64,000 bases of DNA from Umbelopsis ramanniana AG (taxonomy: Eukaryota > Mucoromycota > Umbelopsidomycetes > Umbelopsidales > Umbelopsidaceae). Position numbers and translations under genes: made by a program. This document shows, piece after piece, positions 11,033 to 24,066 of the stretch (the first letter of the stretch is position 1; the number at the start of each line of letters is the position of its first letter). The notes below the pieces were generated by a model that was given only the letters and a program-made list of their open reading frames with translations, was not told the DNA's origin and ran no database searches. Location: contig NW_026252102.1 of assembly GCF_025399195.1 (NCBI RefSeq), forward strand, positions 306,710 to 370,709. Direction: 5' to 3'.

Positions 11033-12494
11033 TTAGACGGAGCGAACAACCTTATCGATGGACTCAGCAAAGTAATCGACATTCTTGGAAGATAGTCCGG
11101 CCATGGATATGCGACCATTATCAGTCATGTAAATATGGTATTGTTCCTTGAGGACCTTGACTTGAGCGGCTGTTCAACCCATACACAAACAACAAGCAAT
11201 GAGTATAAAAATATAAGCGCTTCCGAATCAGACGCCATGCCATGAAAAACTTACGTGATAAACCGGTAAAGGAAAACATGCCAATCTGATCAACAATATG
11301 GTTCCAGGTACCAGGAGTTTGGAGTTGTTGCAACTTTTCAAACAGACGCTTTCTCATTTCGATGATGCGTCCAGACATGGTACCCAAGTTGTCATTCCAT
11401 TCAGCATAGAGTTGCTTGTCGTTAAGTACCAAATCAACGATGCGTGAGCCGTAAGCAGGTGGGTTAGAGATTTCGGATCTTTGCAAAATTTCAAGTTGCG
11501 ACAAGACATGCTGTGCTTGTTCAGCAGTACGGGTTACCACCGTGAGATTACCTGCACGCTCACCTATCATGGCACAATAATTTAGGCGACCAGGGTGGGA
11601 GAGTCTTTTTTTTTTAAGGTTCAGCACTTACCGTACAAACCAAAGTTCTTTGCAAAGGACTGACAGACGAACAATTCAAAACCGCGTTCAACAAAGTAAC
11701 GTACAGCCCATGCATCTTGATCCAAGTTACCCGAAGCAAATCCTTGATAAGCACAATCAAAGAATGGGAAGTGCTTCTTTTTCTGTACCACATCGGCAAT
11801 GCGTTGCCACTGTTCCCTGGTGGGATCTACACCAGTGGGGTTGTGAGCACAAGCATGGAGCAAAACAATAGACTCTTCGGGGGCGTCTTCCAAAGCAGCC
11901 AGCATGCCCTCCAAATCCAAACCACGTGTGCTAGGGTTCCAGTAAGGGTATTCGGCGACTTGAATGCCAACATTGTTGAAAATAGCCTTGTGGTTGGCCC
12001 AAGTAGGCTTTGACAAAAGACAGATCGCTCCCTTCTTATGGAACTTGGCCAAGAATGCAGCGGCTGTATGATTGGCGCCGGTACCGGAAATGGTTTGGAT
12101 TGCAACCACACGGTTTTGTTGGAAAGCAGGGCTATCCTCTCCCAAGATGAGTTTGGAAGAAGCCTTGGTGTATGTCTTTTGACCAGCAATAGGTTGGTAT
12201 TCATGATCCAAGTTTTGGTTATGGAATAAGATTGAATCGGCCTATACAGTAGATAAATTGGATAAGCAGGAACCAAAATGGAACCGTGGGCACCCATGGG
12301 TGACGATTGTTTACCTTTTTCACGACAGGAAGAATGTAAGGCTTGAGGTTATCATCTCTATACGCGCCAACACCGACATTGACCTTACGAGGATCAGTGT
12401 CGGCCTGGTACTGAGCGGTCAAGTGGAAGATGGCATCAGGAGCGGCCTGAGGGATTTGTTGAAAGAAAGAGACGTCTAGGTGGTTGGCGGCCAT
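11033..12494 (-). CDS. Aspartate aminotransferase, cytosolic type
   Basis: A PLP enzyme that converts aspartate plus 2-oxoglutarate to oxaloacetate plus glutamate, linking amino-acid metabolism and the malate-aspartate shuttle. Four exons on the minus strand, 12494-12315, 12241-11632, 11563-11255 and 11169-11033, give 411 residues, the normal length. Family landmarks are VNVGVGAYRDDN, SGTGANHTAAAFLAKF, HACAHNPTGVDP, the FFDCAYQGFASG loop, and SFAKNFGLYGERAGN, in which the lysine forms the PLP Schiff base. There is no N-terminal extension, so it is probably cytosolic. An ATG 106 bp upstream (12600) opens a 26-codon frame that ends before this start. It could be an upstream ORF; I found no acceptable splice joining it to the enzyme. 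Confidence 0.95.
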
Positions 12495-13188
12495 TAGCCC
12501 ATCCGTGGGGGAATCGCTATTGTCAGTGTGGGGTAAACTTACCTTGGGAAGATTGCATGTGGGACGTGAGTTGGTTGAGACGGCTTGAAGGAGCGGACAT
12601 GGCTGTTTTAAACTTTTGATGTGGGCAGGAGTGAGTCACAAAAAATTCGCTGCCGGCCAACTTGGAGACAAAAATGGGCTCACCGAGAAGTATGTTGTTT
12701 AACTTTTTTTAATTATTGAATGATGAAGAGGGTAATGAAAAAAAGAGAAGAAAAAGAGAGTTTGCCTATATTGCTGTTATATAAGAAACATTTGATAATG
12801 GTATGACTTTACATGTGAAAACACCTCGCTGACTGGGTGAAAGGTCAGTATCCACCATCAAAGAAGTTGGTTCTAACAATGACAGGGGGAAGTTAAGATC
12901 GATAGACCAACAGTGGTTACCAATGATGAACGCCCGTGCCCTCATTCGAGATGTTGGACTTTTTATTATTTATACTACAATACTCTATCAGTTTGATCGA
13001 TAGCTGGGCGGTGGGGGGGGCAAGCAAACGTGGTCTTTCAAATTTGGAGGCCGGGTGGCTTGTGTGGACTTAGGCCCAGCCAGCCAGGTCGGCCAGCCCA
13101 TAAATTCAATTCATTTTCGCCTGTCGCAGATAGAAAATCAAAAGTGGAGACAGGTTTTTCCCTTTCGCTCTTTTCAATATCATAATCC
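12495..13188. other. Divergent promoter region, aminotransferase and Mga2-like genes
   Basis: 694 bp between divergent start codons. It contains the short upstream ORF of the aminotransferase (12600 to 12523, minus) and a G8 run near 13012. No further gene seen. Confidence 0.5.
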
Positions 13189-16100
13189 ATGGCCAACATC
13201 TTACTCGACCACAGTAATCCGCCATCGCCATCGCTTATGTATAGCTCTCCTAGTTCGTCCTTGTCAGACTCGTTGGACGACCCTTTTATGGACTATATTC
13301 AAGCTAATGACCATGACAACTCCAATGACTTCTACTCAGTAGCTCACTCAGACGGCATGCCATCCCCACCTCCACCGCCTTCCCACGACCAAGCATGCTT
13401 TCAGAATGATCAGATCATAATGCCTGAAGGAGATCTGCCCAAGGTCGAGCAAGCCGATGTATTTGATGTAAGTTATTAAAAAAAAAAATGAGGGATTCCT
13501 TTTTGTTAAAAAAATAATCCTATCTTGGGTTCGGTTGTCGATCTTAACGTTACAAATCACTGACACGTTGTGCACTCTGTACCTCATCTAGCTGATATCA
13601 ACATCCTCGTCACACGCTATACCATCATTAGCTCGGAAATGTTTAAGTTTTGAATCTTTGAAAAGGTATGTTTGCGGTATGGATTGTAACAAGAACCAAT
13701 CGATCTCGCATTTACATTTTATTATCTGTGTGTGCATCACTGTCATTTCATGGATCAGTTTATCGACCGTTGATACGCCTGTCGTCACAGCAAAAAACCC
13801 TAGTACATTTTCGTAAGTAGTACAATTTGTTAACTTTTGTTTGCGTTGCCCTTCAAACATCGCTTATCAGCCCCTTTCAATGATGGCAGCGACTTGCAGA
13901 TTCGGGTACTCGGTATCCCGAATAGTGGAGCCAAATCACGCGTGGAAACCCAGATAAAATTATGTATCCAATTGGTGACAGATAGAGGCGACAAGGTCCC
14001 TTTATGGTCCCATCTAAAGCTACCCGAACATCTGGTGGCCAAGGAGAAATACAAGCGCGTCAATCAAACAAAAAATGACAGTGGCGGCGCCAGCGTCCCA
14101 TTCAATGATGGCAAACTTTTGACACTAGAGGCTACCGTGAAATGCTTCAGTGACCCATTGCACAAAGTTGAAACTTGTATAGGATGTATTCGACGTGAGG
14201 TAAATATTATGTTGTTATCGATATGAAGGTCTCTGGCCACTATCTAATATATCCCATTCAGCGAAGGCGCTCCCAACGGAAAAAGGAAAATAAGCAGAAA
14301 CGGGACGTCCCGGATAGTCTACCACCGTCACCAACGTCCTCTTCTGGAAAAGACGCCGCTACGGTAGATGATAACAATGTGTCGCCTTTGGAAAAATGCC
14401 GAGTCCTTTTGTTCAACTGTACCGAGATTATGGACTTCAGTTCTGGAGATTGTATTCTTCCTACTCGGATAACATGCTATTGTCGCCATCATAATGAGAA
14501 GGTGGGATTTTGGTAAGTGACATCCTGGGCCTCTTATCTGCTTCACGTTTTTCTTTTTTGGGGGGGAGGAGCATTTTTTTATTTCTGGTAACAAACATTG
14601 TAATCTAAACCTAACCTCCCCCCAGCATTCATTTCACTATGCGCAACAGCCGGAATCAAATCGTAGCTCAAGGTGTCTCTCCTGCCATCATGATAACCGA
14701 CGATCACAAAAGCAGTAAATCCACTCGGAAACGCAGCCGTGCGGAATTTGAATTCCCACCAACCAGCAGCAATCCAGAAACACCTGCGGTCTCACGTAGA
14801 CCCTCACCACAACGCCAATTATCTGCCAGTGAGTCTAGTAGCCCTACTACGCCGGTGAATCCATCTCCTCCAGTGCCTATCCTCCCTCGCTCTCCTAAAT
14901 ATGCCAAAGTTGAACAAGATCTGAACATGACGCCTGTCAACTCGACAGCCTTTATGTCCATACCCCATGATCAAGATCACGAGTCTTCGCTGTCCCCGCA
15001 ACATCCTCTGACAGCTAACAATAATCCATCTTTTCAAGCCTTATTAGAAGGAAATGTTCCTGGTTCAAGCGATACCCCTCAGTCCGCCATGATGCAATCC
15101 GTTCCAGAAAACCGTCATCGGCAGATGTCTCTTCAAACCGCCGCTCCACTCATACAACAGCAAGCGTTGATGACCCCTCGCCGCAGGAGGACGGTAAATA
15201 GCTATCATAGTGCCGGTGCTGGTTTACTTTCGGCAATCCAGCGGCAAGCATCGGTTAGTCCAACCAGCGTACCTCAACTGAACCGACTGATTCCGTCGGA
15301 AGGACCATTGTATGGTGGTATTGAAGTCACTGTGCTTGGCTCTGGTTTTTATGAAGGTCTCGTTTGTCTGTTTGGTGAAACACCTGCTTTGCCAACGCAT
15401 TGTTGGAGTCAAAATACCTTGGTTTGCATCCTTCCCCCTGCCACGACGGCTGGAACTGTCGTTGTCTCATTCAAGGAACATCCCTTGGTAGTCGACGGAC
15501 AGGACATTGTCTTGTTCACTTACTATGACGAAAGTGATCGTGCCTTAATGGAATTAGCGCTTCAGGTGGTTGGTTTAAAAATGACCGGTAAACTGGAGGA
15601 TGCTCGTCAAATCGCTATGCGCATTGTTCAGGGTGATCACCATGGTAATGGCAATAATAATACCACCGGAAGTCAACAACATACCAGTGATCTTGAAGCC
15701 CAAATCATCCAAGCTTTGGATAACGTCAAGGATCTACATACTTCGTATGACTTACCAGTATCACAGGCTAATAAGCAAGACCATACTTTGCTTCACCTGG
15801 CTGCCATGCTTGGATACACTCAATTGGCCACTATGCTGGTTCAGTTGGGTGCTGATGTGGACGCTCAAGATCGCAATGGAATGACTGCTCTGCATTTTGC
15901 CAGTTGGACAGGAAAGCATGACATTGTTCAAATTCTCCTCGATCAAGGTGACGCTCACCCCAGTGTTCGATCGGTGCACGGCAAAACGCCCATCGATCTT
16001 GCCGCTAGCGGTCATCATATTGGAATTGTAGATACACTCCACTGGTACGAGATGACGTATGCTGAATCAGATAGTCTTTCGGTGGAAGAAGATGCGGCCG

Positions 16101-16782
16101 AGGATGATGAACCTGACCGAGTGATTGGCTGGCTTTCCAACCGACAAGAAGAGATCGACCAGTACGATGAAAACATTTTTAGCGCACTGACCACTTCTGA
16201 TAAGATGGAGCCGATCAAACCCCACGAACCCCAAGAACCGGCTCGACCCAAACCCTTCAGTGACTTGACGGCTTGGATGCAACGTTCCTTTGGCAACAAG
16301 CATAAGGCTTCCCTTATACCCAACAGTTATCCCCCTACCTTCCTCAGTGGCAATAGTAAATTGACCACGGATGAAGAAACTTCTTTGTGGGCGACAGCCT
16401 GGTACCTAGCCATTGCATCCATGATGAATTCCTCACCGACTCAGCCACAGGATAAAATCCCTTCCCATTTTGTGCCCATGGATATGAGCATCCCTGGTGC
16501 CGCCCTCTCCCCAAAGAATGTCATAGACCTCGGCGACCTTGACCTTGATGAAGACGACTTTGATGGCGATCATTTGCGCTTTCAACAAGACACCCGACTA
16601 CAATTATTCTGGCTCCCGCTTTTACTGCGTAAGTTTCTTCCCTGCACGTTTCCAATAGATCTTCAATGCTAACCTCTATCGTTCACATAGTCATGATCGC
16701 TGTCTTGGTCTGTCAGTTCACGGAAGTAGACCCCATCACTATCATCAAAACATCCATACGTACACAACTGCTTGCACAATAA
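13189..16782 (+). CDS. Spt23/Mga2-like membrane-tethered transcription factor
   Basis: In yeast, Spt23/Mga2 are ER-anchored factors released by ubiquitin and the proteasome to control the OLE1 desaturase and hypoxic genes. This gene has the same order: an N-terminal conserved region (IRVLGIPNSGAKSRVETQIKLC, then FTMRNSRNQIVAQGVSPAIM), an IPT/TIG domain (coded about 15270-15500), two to three ankyrin repeats (about 15780-16040, HTLLHLAAMLGYTQLA), an acidic stretch, and one C-terminal transmembrane helix followed by about 20 residues. Exons seen are 13189-13467, 13592-13665, an uncertain region 13759-13889, then about 13890-14199, 14262-14512, 14626-16628 and 16691-16782. The join near 13813-13890 is unsettled because the obvious acceptor at 13870 breaks the frame, while one at 13889 keeps it. 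The protein is about 1,020 residues, close to Spt23 and Mga2. Confidence 0.85.
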
Positions 16783-17143
16783 GGACATTTACACTGTACA
16801 TAATTGACGTTCACATTGTGTTGAGTATTCGTAGAATTGCATCAACCCTCTTTTCTATTATACATAATTTCCTTCAGTTTTCTTCTTGGACTTGCATGGT
16901 ACAACTTTATTGTTTTTTCCTTCTTTGCATGGTACCAACGCATGCAGATGCACATACATACACTTCTTGCTTTCAATACGTAAAAGAATTGGTTTTTCTC
17001 AACTATCACTTGGCTACAACACTTGTTTGCGAGATTTTTTCTTTTTTGGTGGTGGTGGTCAACGCTCTATCGACCCGGACAGCCAGGCAATATTTTTGGA
17101 CTGCTTGCCAGAACTCGTGGAATTCACTCTTTCAAATGTCAAT
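16783..17143. other. Intergenic, Mga2-like gene to PIG-H
   Basis: 361 bp, T-rich. An open frame in phase with PIG-H extends leftward to 16886, but its translation is phenylalanine-rich low complexity and unlike the family, so the start at 17144 is preferred. Confidence 0.5.
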
Positions 17144-17884
17144 ATGTCGCCATCTCAGTACTCGCTCAACCCACTGACCAATGAGCTTAGCTACCGTGCC
17201 CTACCTGGCGTACGAGAATACGTAGTGCACAGCGATGCACAAATATGGTCAATCACCAGCATCGCCTTCTTAACACTGTGCGCCATCTTCTCCTATGTTA
17301 TGGTGAGTAGCAATCCATCTCAATAGATCACCTACGGTATCTGCCTAACAACCCCACCCCCCTTTCCTTTGTTTTATGAAGCGAGATATCGTCTACATGC
17401 GATGGGTGATAGGTTGCGCCCTGGCTGCATGGGTATGGATCAAATTTAACACCGTGAAAGAAGGTAGTTGACACTGATGAAAATCACCTATCACGCAACG
17501 GATGTAGTAACTAACTGGATAAACCTCCATATTTTGCAGAAAGCATCTTGGCGGTTCGGAATGTGGGAGTGCAGGTCAAAACAACGTACCTGAGTGGGCG
17601 CTCGGTGTCCCAATTCATAGAACGGTCGCGGGTATGTGACATTATCATTCACGAAGCTATCACCATGTGGCAAGTCAAGTTCTACATGGCCATTATTACC
17701 GCCAAGCAGGATAAGATGACAGTTGTGTTTGAGGTAACGTTGGATTCGACGATGCTGGATTTCTCGTAGGTTTCCCTGACTGACTTGCTTTGATTTTTAG
17801 CACCTTCTACCGCCATTAAACCCAACCTTAATAACCGTCTATCATGGAGCAAGGTCCATGATTTTCTCCGATACCAACCCATAG
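17144..17884 (+). CDS. GPI15: PIG-H, GPI-GlcNAc transferase subunit
   Basis: PIG-H (yeast Gpi15) is part of the ER complex that transfers GlcNAc to phosphatidylinositol, the first step of GPI-anchor synthesis. Four exons, 17144-17302, 17382-17463, 17540-17733 and 17801-17884, give 172 residues, within the family's range. Two adjacent membrane segments, IWSITSIAFLTLCAIFSYVM and RWVIGCALAAWVWIKF, form the hairpin typical of PIG-H. The conserved domain follows, with ESILAVRNVGVQV, a TTYLSGR motif, FIERSRVCDIIIHEAI, and a C-terminal VVFEHLLPPLNPTL. GPI-anchored proteins encoded elsewhere in this window (25.9, 36.1 and 37.8 kb) would depend on this pathway, though no co-regulation is implied. Confidence 0.85.
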
Positions 17885-18006
17885 AGCCCAACATCACCAT
17901 ACCTCGAGAACACTATTTCTTTAAAATCATTATCTATTGCCATTTGTCCAGTGTATTTTTATTATATGTTGTTTTCTGAAACTCCAGCACCTTCAACTTT
18001 TTTAAA

Positions 18007-20061
18007 TTATCGGGAGTTGCCGCGTGGTCGCACCTGCCATTGACTGATATGAATATTGTCTCGATTGACCTCATCGCTACCGCTACTATCGGTGCTGACA
18101 TTTGAGGAGTTTCGTTGCAACAAACGGTTGACAGGTGGTGGAGTGGATTCGTCAAGGGGTCGCACCGTCCAGCGGTTTCCATGGCTGAGAGCAGAAGAGA
18201 CCGTGGCAGGCGATACGTTGCCGCGAAGCGATTTCCGTGGTACGTGGACCGACCGGATGACCCATAATCCAGCCACGCCATTCAATATGTTGGCCTCGAC
18301 GGGCTTTTCTTTAGGTGGTGTCGTCGTTGGCGTCACGGTGATGGATGGTATTGGGGGCTCTGCTGGCTTGGCTACGACGGCATCCTCTGATTTCGCTCGC
18401 TTTGGCTTTTGCTCAGATACCGAGTTCTCTTCATTTCTTCCGGCATCTTCAGTCTTGCGTTTCTGAAAACCATATGGTTAAAAAAAAAAACTTTCTCTCA
18501 CACCCCCCCATTGATAATGCCGGTCAATCAATTTACCTTGTTTCCTATGTTGGCATCTACCCCTTGCTCTTGGGTATAGAACAACATGTATGCTCGTTCT
18601 CGCATGACGGTCTGAATAGAGACTGGCCGGACCTACAATGGATAGCATGAGAAGGAGTCCAATGACACCAACCTGACTGGCACCTCACTTACATCGTCAT
18701 CATCCATGCAATACCATTTTCCATTCGCATTCTTTACATACGCATAGTAATGGCCTGAATGGCAGCCTCCGCCCATATGGACCAAGACGCCATACAAGTG
18801 GTAAGGCTGTGCTGTTTTCCGGGTATCTTGGCTCATATAGGGTGATAAGTCGAGACGTTCAGGAAACTCAATATGTTTTGAAACCTTATCCATTCCTCCT
18901 CGTCGCCAGTTGTACGTAAACCGTTTAAGGTGGACAGTGAGTGCCATTGGAGCACGGTGCACCGTCATTTGTTTTTCAGCATCGACAAGACTATGGCAAC
19001 TGTAACCAACAGGATGTCAGAGGCAATGTTTCTTGTCACACACAGGTTTTTGACTACTACTCACGCCGAACACTTGTATTTGTTGTCTCGACCACCGATA
19101 TGATCCACTTTGATGAAATCTTTCAATGCCTTTTGTAGGTTGGTGCTGGTGTTAATATCTACACTTATGTCGAGGCAAGGATCATACGTATTTGACTCGG
19201 CTTTGCATTTCATGCAGCGAACTTGCGATCGGAGGTAACCACCAAAGATTTGGTGCACTGCTGTGGTCTCTTGGACATTGTGCGGGAGTTTTCTAATGCA
19301 AACGGCCATGTTAGCACTCCAACCCATGCCAAGTCACTCTTGATCCCTACTTCGCCTCTTCATTTCCACTTACCCAAGACCTGCCAAACATGACTTTTGA
19401 GCTGCTTGCATCAAATGTCGCAAAAATTCATGAGAATCTTCTTGACGGCCAAGTCTCATATGACTTGAAATGGCTGGTTTTCCACACAAAACAAAATAGC
19501 GCAATCAGCATCTTCTTCCTCTGTTCAAAGTCACCATACGGTCAAGTTGTGTACCTCGTAATTTGCCAGTAATATTGCGCGGTGAGATGACGCCGCCAGT
19601 CTGACCGGTTTTATCTCCCATCAAACATCGCTGGACATGGTCCTGGAGAGCGCACATTGCACAGAAATCTCTAACTTTGCCTGCGGAATGCATTCCTGGT
19701 TAATCTATCATCTTGCTGGACGGTAGATGTGGATCGGACACTTACAGTTCTTGGAGTGAAGACGGTCAAGTAGGTATTCGGCAAAAGTCGGGGTATAGGT
19801 TAGACACTGCAAAGTCGAATTGAGGAAACATGTATTTCCAACGTTGACCAGTCCCGGTCCAATTCTTCTATTGGTTTTCCAAGAAGGTGACAAGAGCTTG
19901 CGGTCGAATAGTACTCGGTTGTCCTTAGGAGGAGTCGCAGCGGCGGGTGCAGCTGGTTTTGTCGACTGATTTTTGACTTTATGTATCTTTCCGTTCGTAG
20001 TTGGTCGGTCGTTTTTCAAAAATGGGTTGTGATGGACTTGGTTGCCCTTCATTTTGGCCAT
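18007..20061 (-). CDS. Ubiquitin C-terminal hydrolase, USP36-like
   Basis: A cysteine protease that removes ubiquitin from proteins. Seven exons on the minus strand are 20061-19746, 19680-19555, 19473-19374, 19292-19065, 18999-18693, 18632-18537 and 18462-18007, giving 542 residues in an unbroken frame. The Cys box GLVNVGNTCFLNSTLQCL is at about 71-88 (Cys78). DFCAMCALQ, GRQEDSHEFLRHL and a zinc-ribbon pair (CMKC and CSACH) follow. The His box is GGGCHSGHYYAYVKN, then WYCMDDDDV. The domain resembles USP36/USP42 and yeast Ubp10, enzymes of the nucleolus and chromatin. The about 150-residue C-terminal tail is basic and proline/serine-rich with KRKTEDAG and KPKRAKSED, likely nuclear-localisation signals. 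It ends at 18007, convergent with PIG-H. Confidence 0.92.
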
Positions 20062-20793
20062 GTTGGTCAAAGTGATCTCTAGGAAGGTTATTCAAAAAGT
20101 TTTCGAGGCCCAAAGAAAATTTTGCAACAAAAAAAAAAAAAACTTCGATCGACTCCGGTGTCTGCGCCAATGGAAATTCCAAACCTCTTCACACTAACCC
20201 AATATTACCCGACTGGAACAATGACCTTGGACGCTATACCAACACGAAATGCTTATTTGTTATTCTGATAAGAGTTTTCATATCTTGCTATAGTCAGAAA
20301 AATCTTGAAAATACAACACAAGCACTATGGTAATAAACAGACCAAATCTTTGTTCGCATTATCAATGTCAATAGGTGATTGTGATGAGGCCATGAACGTG
20401 CTCTTAAAGGAGTTTTTGCAGTCATTCAATAGTTGATGATCTCCCTTTTATTCCAAGATACTATTATTTGTTACGTTTGCAAGAGCCGTGCAAATGGTTG
20501 TTATGTGCGCCTGGAAGCAAGCAAGCGAAGTATGAAAGAGCATGAAACAGCATCCAACAGAATCCGCATTGAATATTGGATCGCAATGCTACGAAATATA
20601 TAGAAACTACACTAATGATTGGTTCGTCTCTGCAAAATGCACTTTGACTTCGTGGATATACGTTGCCTGAGGGCAGGCAAAAATCATTAAGGCAAAGTGA
20701 ACATGTGACTAGCCACCGCTGAGATGGCCAGCTAGCTGGACGACAAAAACTGGCTCAATCCTTGCTGGAGCCCATCGATGCAACCAGTCTCCC
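20062..20793. other. Divergent promoter region
   Basis: 732 bp between the divergent starts of the deubiquitinase and the VPS9 gene. It has a poly-A run near 20131 and no gene that I can see. Confidence 0.5.
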
Positions 20794-23700
20794 ATGTTTC
20801 GCTTCGATTCATTTCGGTCACAATCGCAAGCAACACCAACAACTAATGCAACACGAGAAGACTCTCAAGAAGCCCCGGAAGATTCAAAGATAAAGTTCCT
20901 CCAGCGAATATCCAGCAGTGACAGTATCGATAAAAAATCTTTAACTAAGCGTCCGAGCTTTTCAAGTATGTCGAGCTTTTCAGGACGCAGCGGAAGTTCG
21001 TCGTCCACCATTCCAGTCCCTTCCAACTCATGGGGAATGCTCATGCTATCCACACTCCGAAACGATGATATGTTGGAGGACGTGTGCAGCTTACTGACCA
21101 AGGACCAAAAGGTATATATTTTCTATATAAGACCATAAATTCCGTTCTAAATTTCTGTTTGCATTTCTGGTGGCTCACATATTCAAACCTAGGCTACCCT
21201 GCTCCTACCTGTATCACAACCTTCCCATCCTTCAGCTATCATTGACCGGGAATTTATTGAAGATCATGTCATGTTATACCAAAGCCCCGTCGACATGACG
21301 CAAATTGTATCCTTAAGCGGTATTCGTGGCACCTTTCAAAAGTAAGTGAAACGAATATTGGATGAGCTTTATAGCTTTTTGTTTATTCAGAATGTGGTTT
21401 CTTATAGGGACCGGTTTGTCGCATTGGGTTTGGTAGAGAGACCAAGCGTTCATGGTATCGCCGCTTCAAATGCAGACACATCGACTAAAACGCAAGTAGT
21501 TTTATTGAATATCGCCCTCATCTTGCGCATTTAATTAACGCTGCATGTTATAGACGCTTCGATAGCTTTAATCTGGATCCCATGTCAATCACATCGGATC
21601 ATCCATCCATAAATATCCTCGCAAGCCACGTCGATGTCAGTATTGCCAACGACCAAACAATCACTGTCATGCTAATTCAAAAACCAGTGTCGCGACAAGA
21701 AATCCAAGATTGGTCGGAAGCAAAGGAGAGTGGCATTATAGTTACTTCTCCTGAGCTTGTCTCGTCGGAAGATGATATCAATTCAGAGAGAATAAGCCCT
21801 CGCATTATAGAACAGATTCAAAGGTAAGTTTCGACAGGTGGATGGTGTGGTCGCTCGCTCATCTGGCTTCAATAGATCCGCTCATCTTTATCATTGTGTT
21901 CTTCTTTTCCAAACAGATTCATCACTAGCTTCCGTCGTCGGCCACCGAAGAATTTGGACGCAGCTGGTATGGCTGTGCAATCTTTGCTACGAGATGTAGA
22001 ATCTAACTTAGAAAAGGAGAAGCACACGCTGGACGAGCATGCTCATGCCGTCAAGGTATCGCTATCTCCATATGAGGTGGATCAGAAGATGGAATGGGTG
22101 GAAAACTACGTTTGTCGAGAGCTATATGATAGGTATGTATTGTTTCACATATCGTAGCCCACTTGTCGTTCCTCATCTAATAGCCGGTTTAGTCTGTTTA
22201 CATCCCCGAATGGCGACGACACTCTTCACGATGAGGCACTGGTGTCACGCATTGCAGCACTCAACTTGCTCGATCTTGATTTGGCTCACCTCGGTGTTAT
22301 TGTAGATGAAGGAGACGACATTGCGGAAATAGATGAAGCTGTAAGGAACGCTGGTCATCAACTGCAAAAATTGGAGTCCTCACACGCTGCTCGAGATAAA
22401 ATGGAGCATTTGCTTCGGACGCATACAATCATTGCTGGTATGTCAAATGTGTCACTTTCACTTAAAACAGTCGTTTTGTGAAAAAGTTCATGACAGGCTA
22501 TAACACGGTTGTACTCCATAGATGCCTTAGAGCGATTTGCCGAAAGTCATAAATCAAGGGCGACAGTTGATGAGGATGCCAGTATTGTCAAGGAGATGCA
22601 ACATGCCATGTCCACCATGACAGAAGACAAAACACCAAATGAAGATGCTCAGGATATCGAAAGCGCCGTGACAGCCTCAAGTGATTCCCCTGACAAAACT
22701 GACGACGATACCAATAGTACCGAAGACCAAATTGATGACGATAATGCGTCTGAAGTTGTTGCGCCACCTCCATCGCAAGACACTGCCGTTGATACCAAGG
22801 CCACACCGGAAAGTGCAGATATGGCAAGGAATGCTTCAGAAACATCTAGCGAGATTAATCTTCAGTTTCCTCCAACACAATCAAAACGACCGCGCAGAGA
22901 CGATGATCAGTACATTCGCTCTGCTGGTGCCGACGTCTTATTGCCCTTACTCATATACACTGTCGTCAAATCCAATCCACAAAAGTTCGTTTCTAACCTG
23001 AAATTCATCCAACGTTATCGGATGTCTTCAAAATTGATAGGAGAGGCAAGTTACTGCCTCACCAATATGGTATGTTTCATGTAGCTGTGTCGACTGCATT
23101 AGAGTCTTTTCTTAACCGGATTTTTTTTTTTCCTAGCTGGCGGTTGTAGCGTTTTTGGAAACCACTAATTTGGTTGGCCTCGGCCTTTCTGCTGATAGAA
23201 TCATGAGGTAAGTCTAGTTAATGAGATTACCTATTCTCAAGCGGCATCAATCTCATTCATCCTATCTGTAGTGATCTCAGCGATCTGAAAGCCGGTTCTG
23301 GTTCAAACGGCCCGAACTCCAAACAGCGTTTTAGAAGCCCTCAAGTCGACCAGTTGGCAGGTGGTGGAAGAAAACTTGTATCAGATGTAGTGGATGGAGT
23401 TTTTGATGGAATCGGTCGGTTTTGGAGAACACCAGAGAGTACCAGCAGCGCAAGTCCACCGGTATTGCCACCTCCTACGAATACAAACAAAACGGTGGGA
23501 GGACTGCTTAGTATGCCTGGCATGGCAGCCATGGAGGAGGTGAAAAACCAAGTGGTCGGTCGAGTACGAGGTTCGAGCGATGCTTCATCCATCAAGAGCC
23601 AAGAGGCACGGAAACAGAACGAACTGAAAGAGATGTCGAGAACCCATACCAATGAATCGGTAGACACTCAAGACTCCCGCCCATTATGGCAAAGGGTGAG

Positions 23701-24012
23701 TACCTCCCGCTTTAAGTATACTGTACTTAATATAGGACTTTATTAACATGCTGAATGATCTATGGCACCTAGTCCAACTCGCAGTCTCGCACTGATATGT
23801 TTCAATCGATGCTACAGGCGCCTTCCCAATTCATGGCCTCCGTCGTACCTAGACCTTCATCGGCCGCATCAAGTACAACACCACTGGGCGAGGGACCACT
23901 GCCGAAGTTTCTTGAAATGAAATCCGTTGAGGAAATGAAGATTGGCGAAGTAGCTGAACTACTTGCCGACTACAAGCGACTAGCTGCGATCATCAAACAA
24001 TCTCAACTTTAA
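20794..24012 (+). CDS. VPS9-domain Rab5-family GEF
   Basis: VPS9 domains load GTP onto Rab5-type GTPases for endosome fusion. Ten exons, 20794-21111, 21193-21341, 21408-21491, 21554-21823, 21917-22132, 22193-22437, 22522-23069, 23137-23207, 23272-23695 and 23773-24012, give 854 residues. The third intron uses a GC donor (see findings). The VPS9 domain runs from about KMEWVENYVCRELYDR through DTLHDEALVSRIAALNLLDL to AGADVLLPLLIYTVVKSNP and GEASYCLTNMLAVVAFLET, with an acidic, disordered insertion of about 120 residues in the middle (coded about 22560-22900), more than in yeast Vps9. The start of exon 6 could be 22173 instead of 22193. The N-terminus is serine-rich, and the C-terminus is disordered with a short helical tail. 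Confidence 0.87.
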
Positions 24013-24066
24013 ACCAAACCATATTGTCAGTGTCGACAGTGACATGATTTAGATTCCATAGGCACT

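Noticed and set aside
12494-12600. Mini-exon joining an upstream ATG to aspartate aminotransferase
   Set aside because: The only intron possible would be 26 bp, too short, and the frame still reaches a stop.
16886-17143. Upstream extension of PIG-H
   Set aside because: The in-frame extension is phenylalanine-rich low complexity not found in the family. The Met at 17144 gives a family-sized protein.
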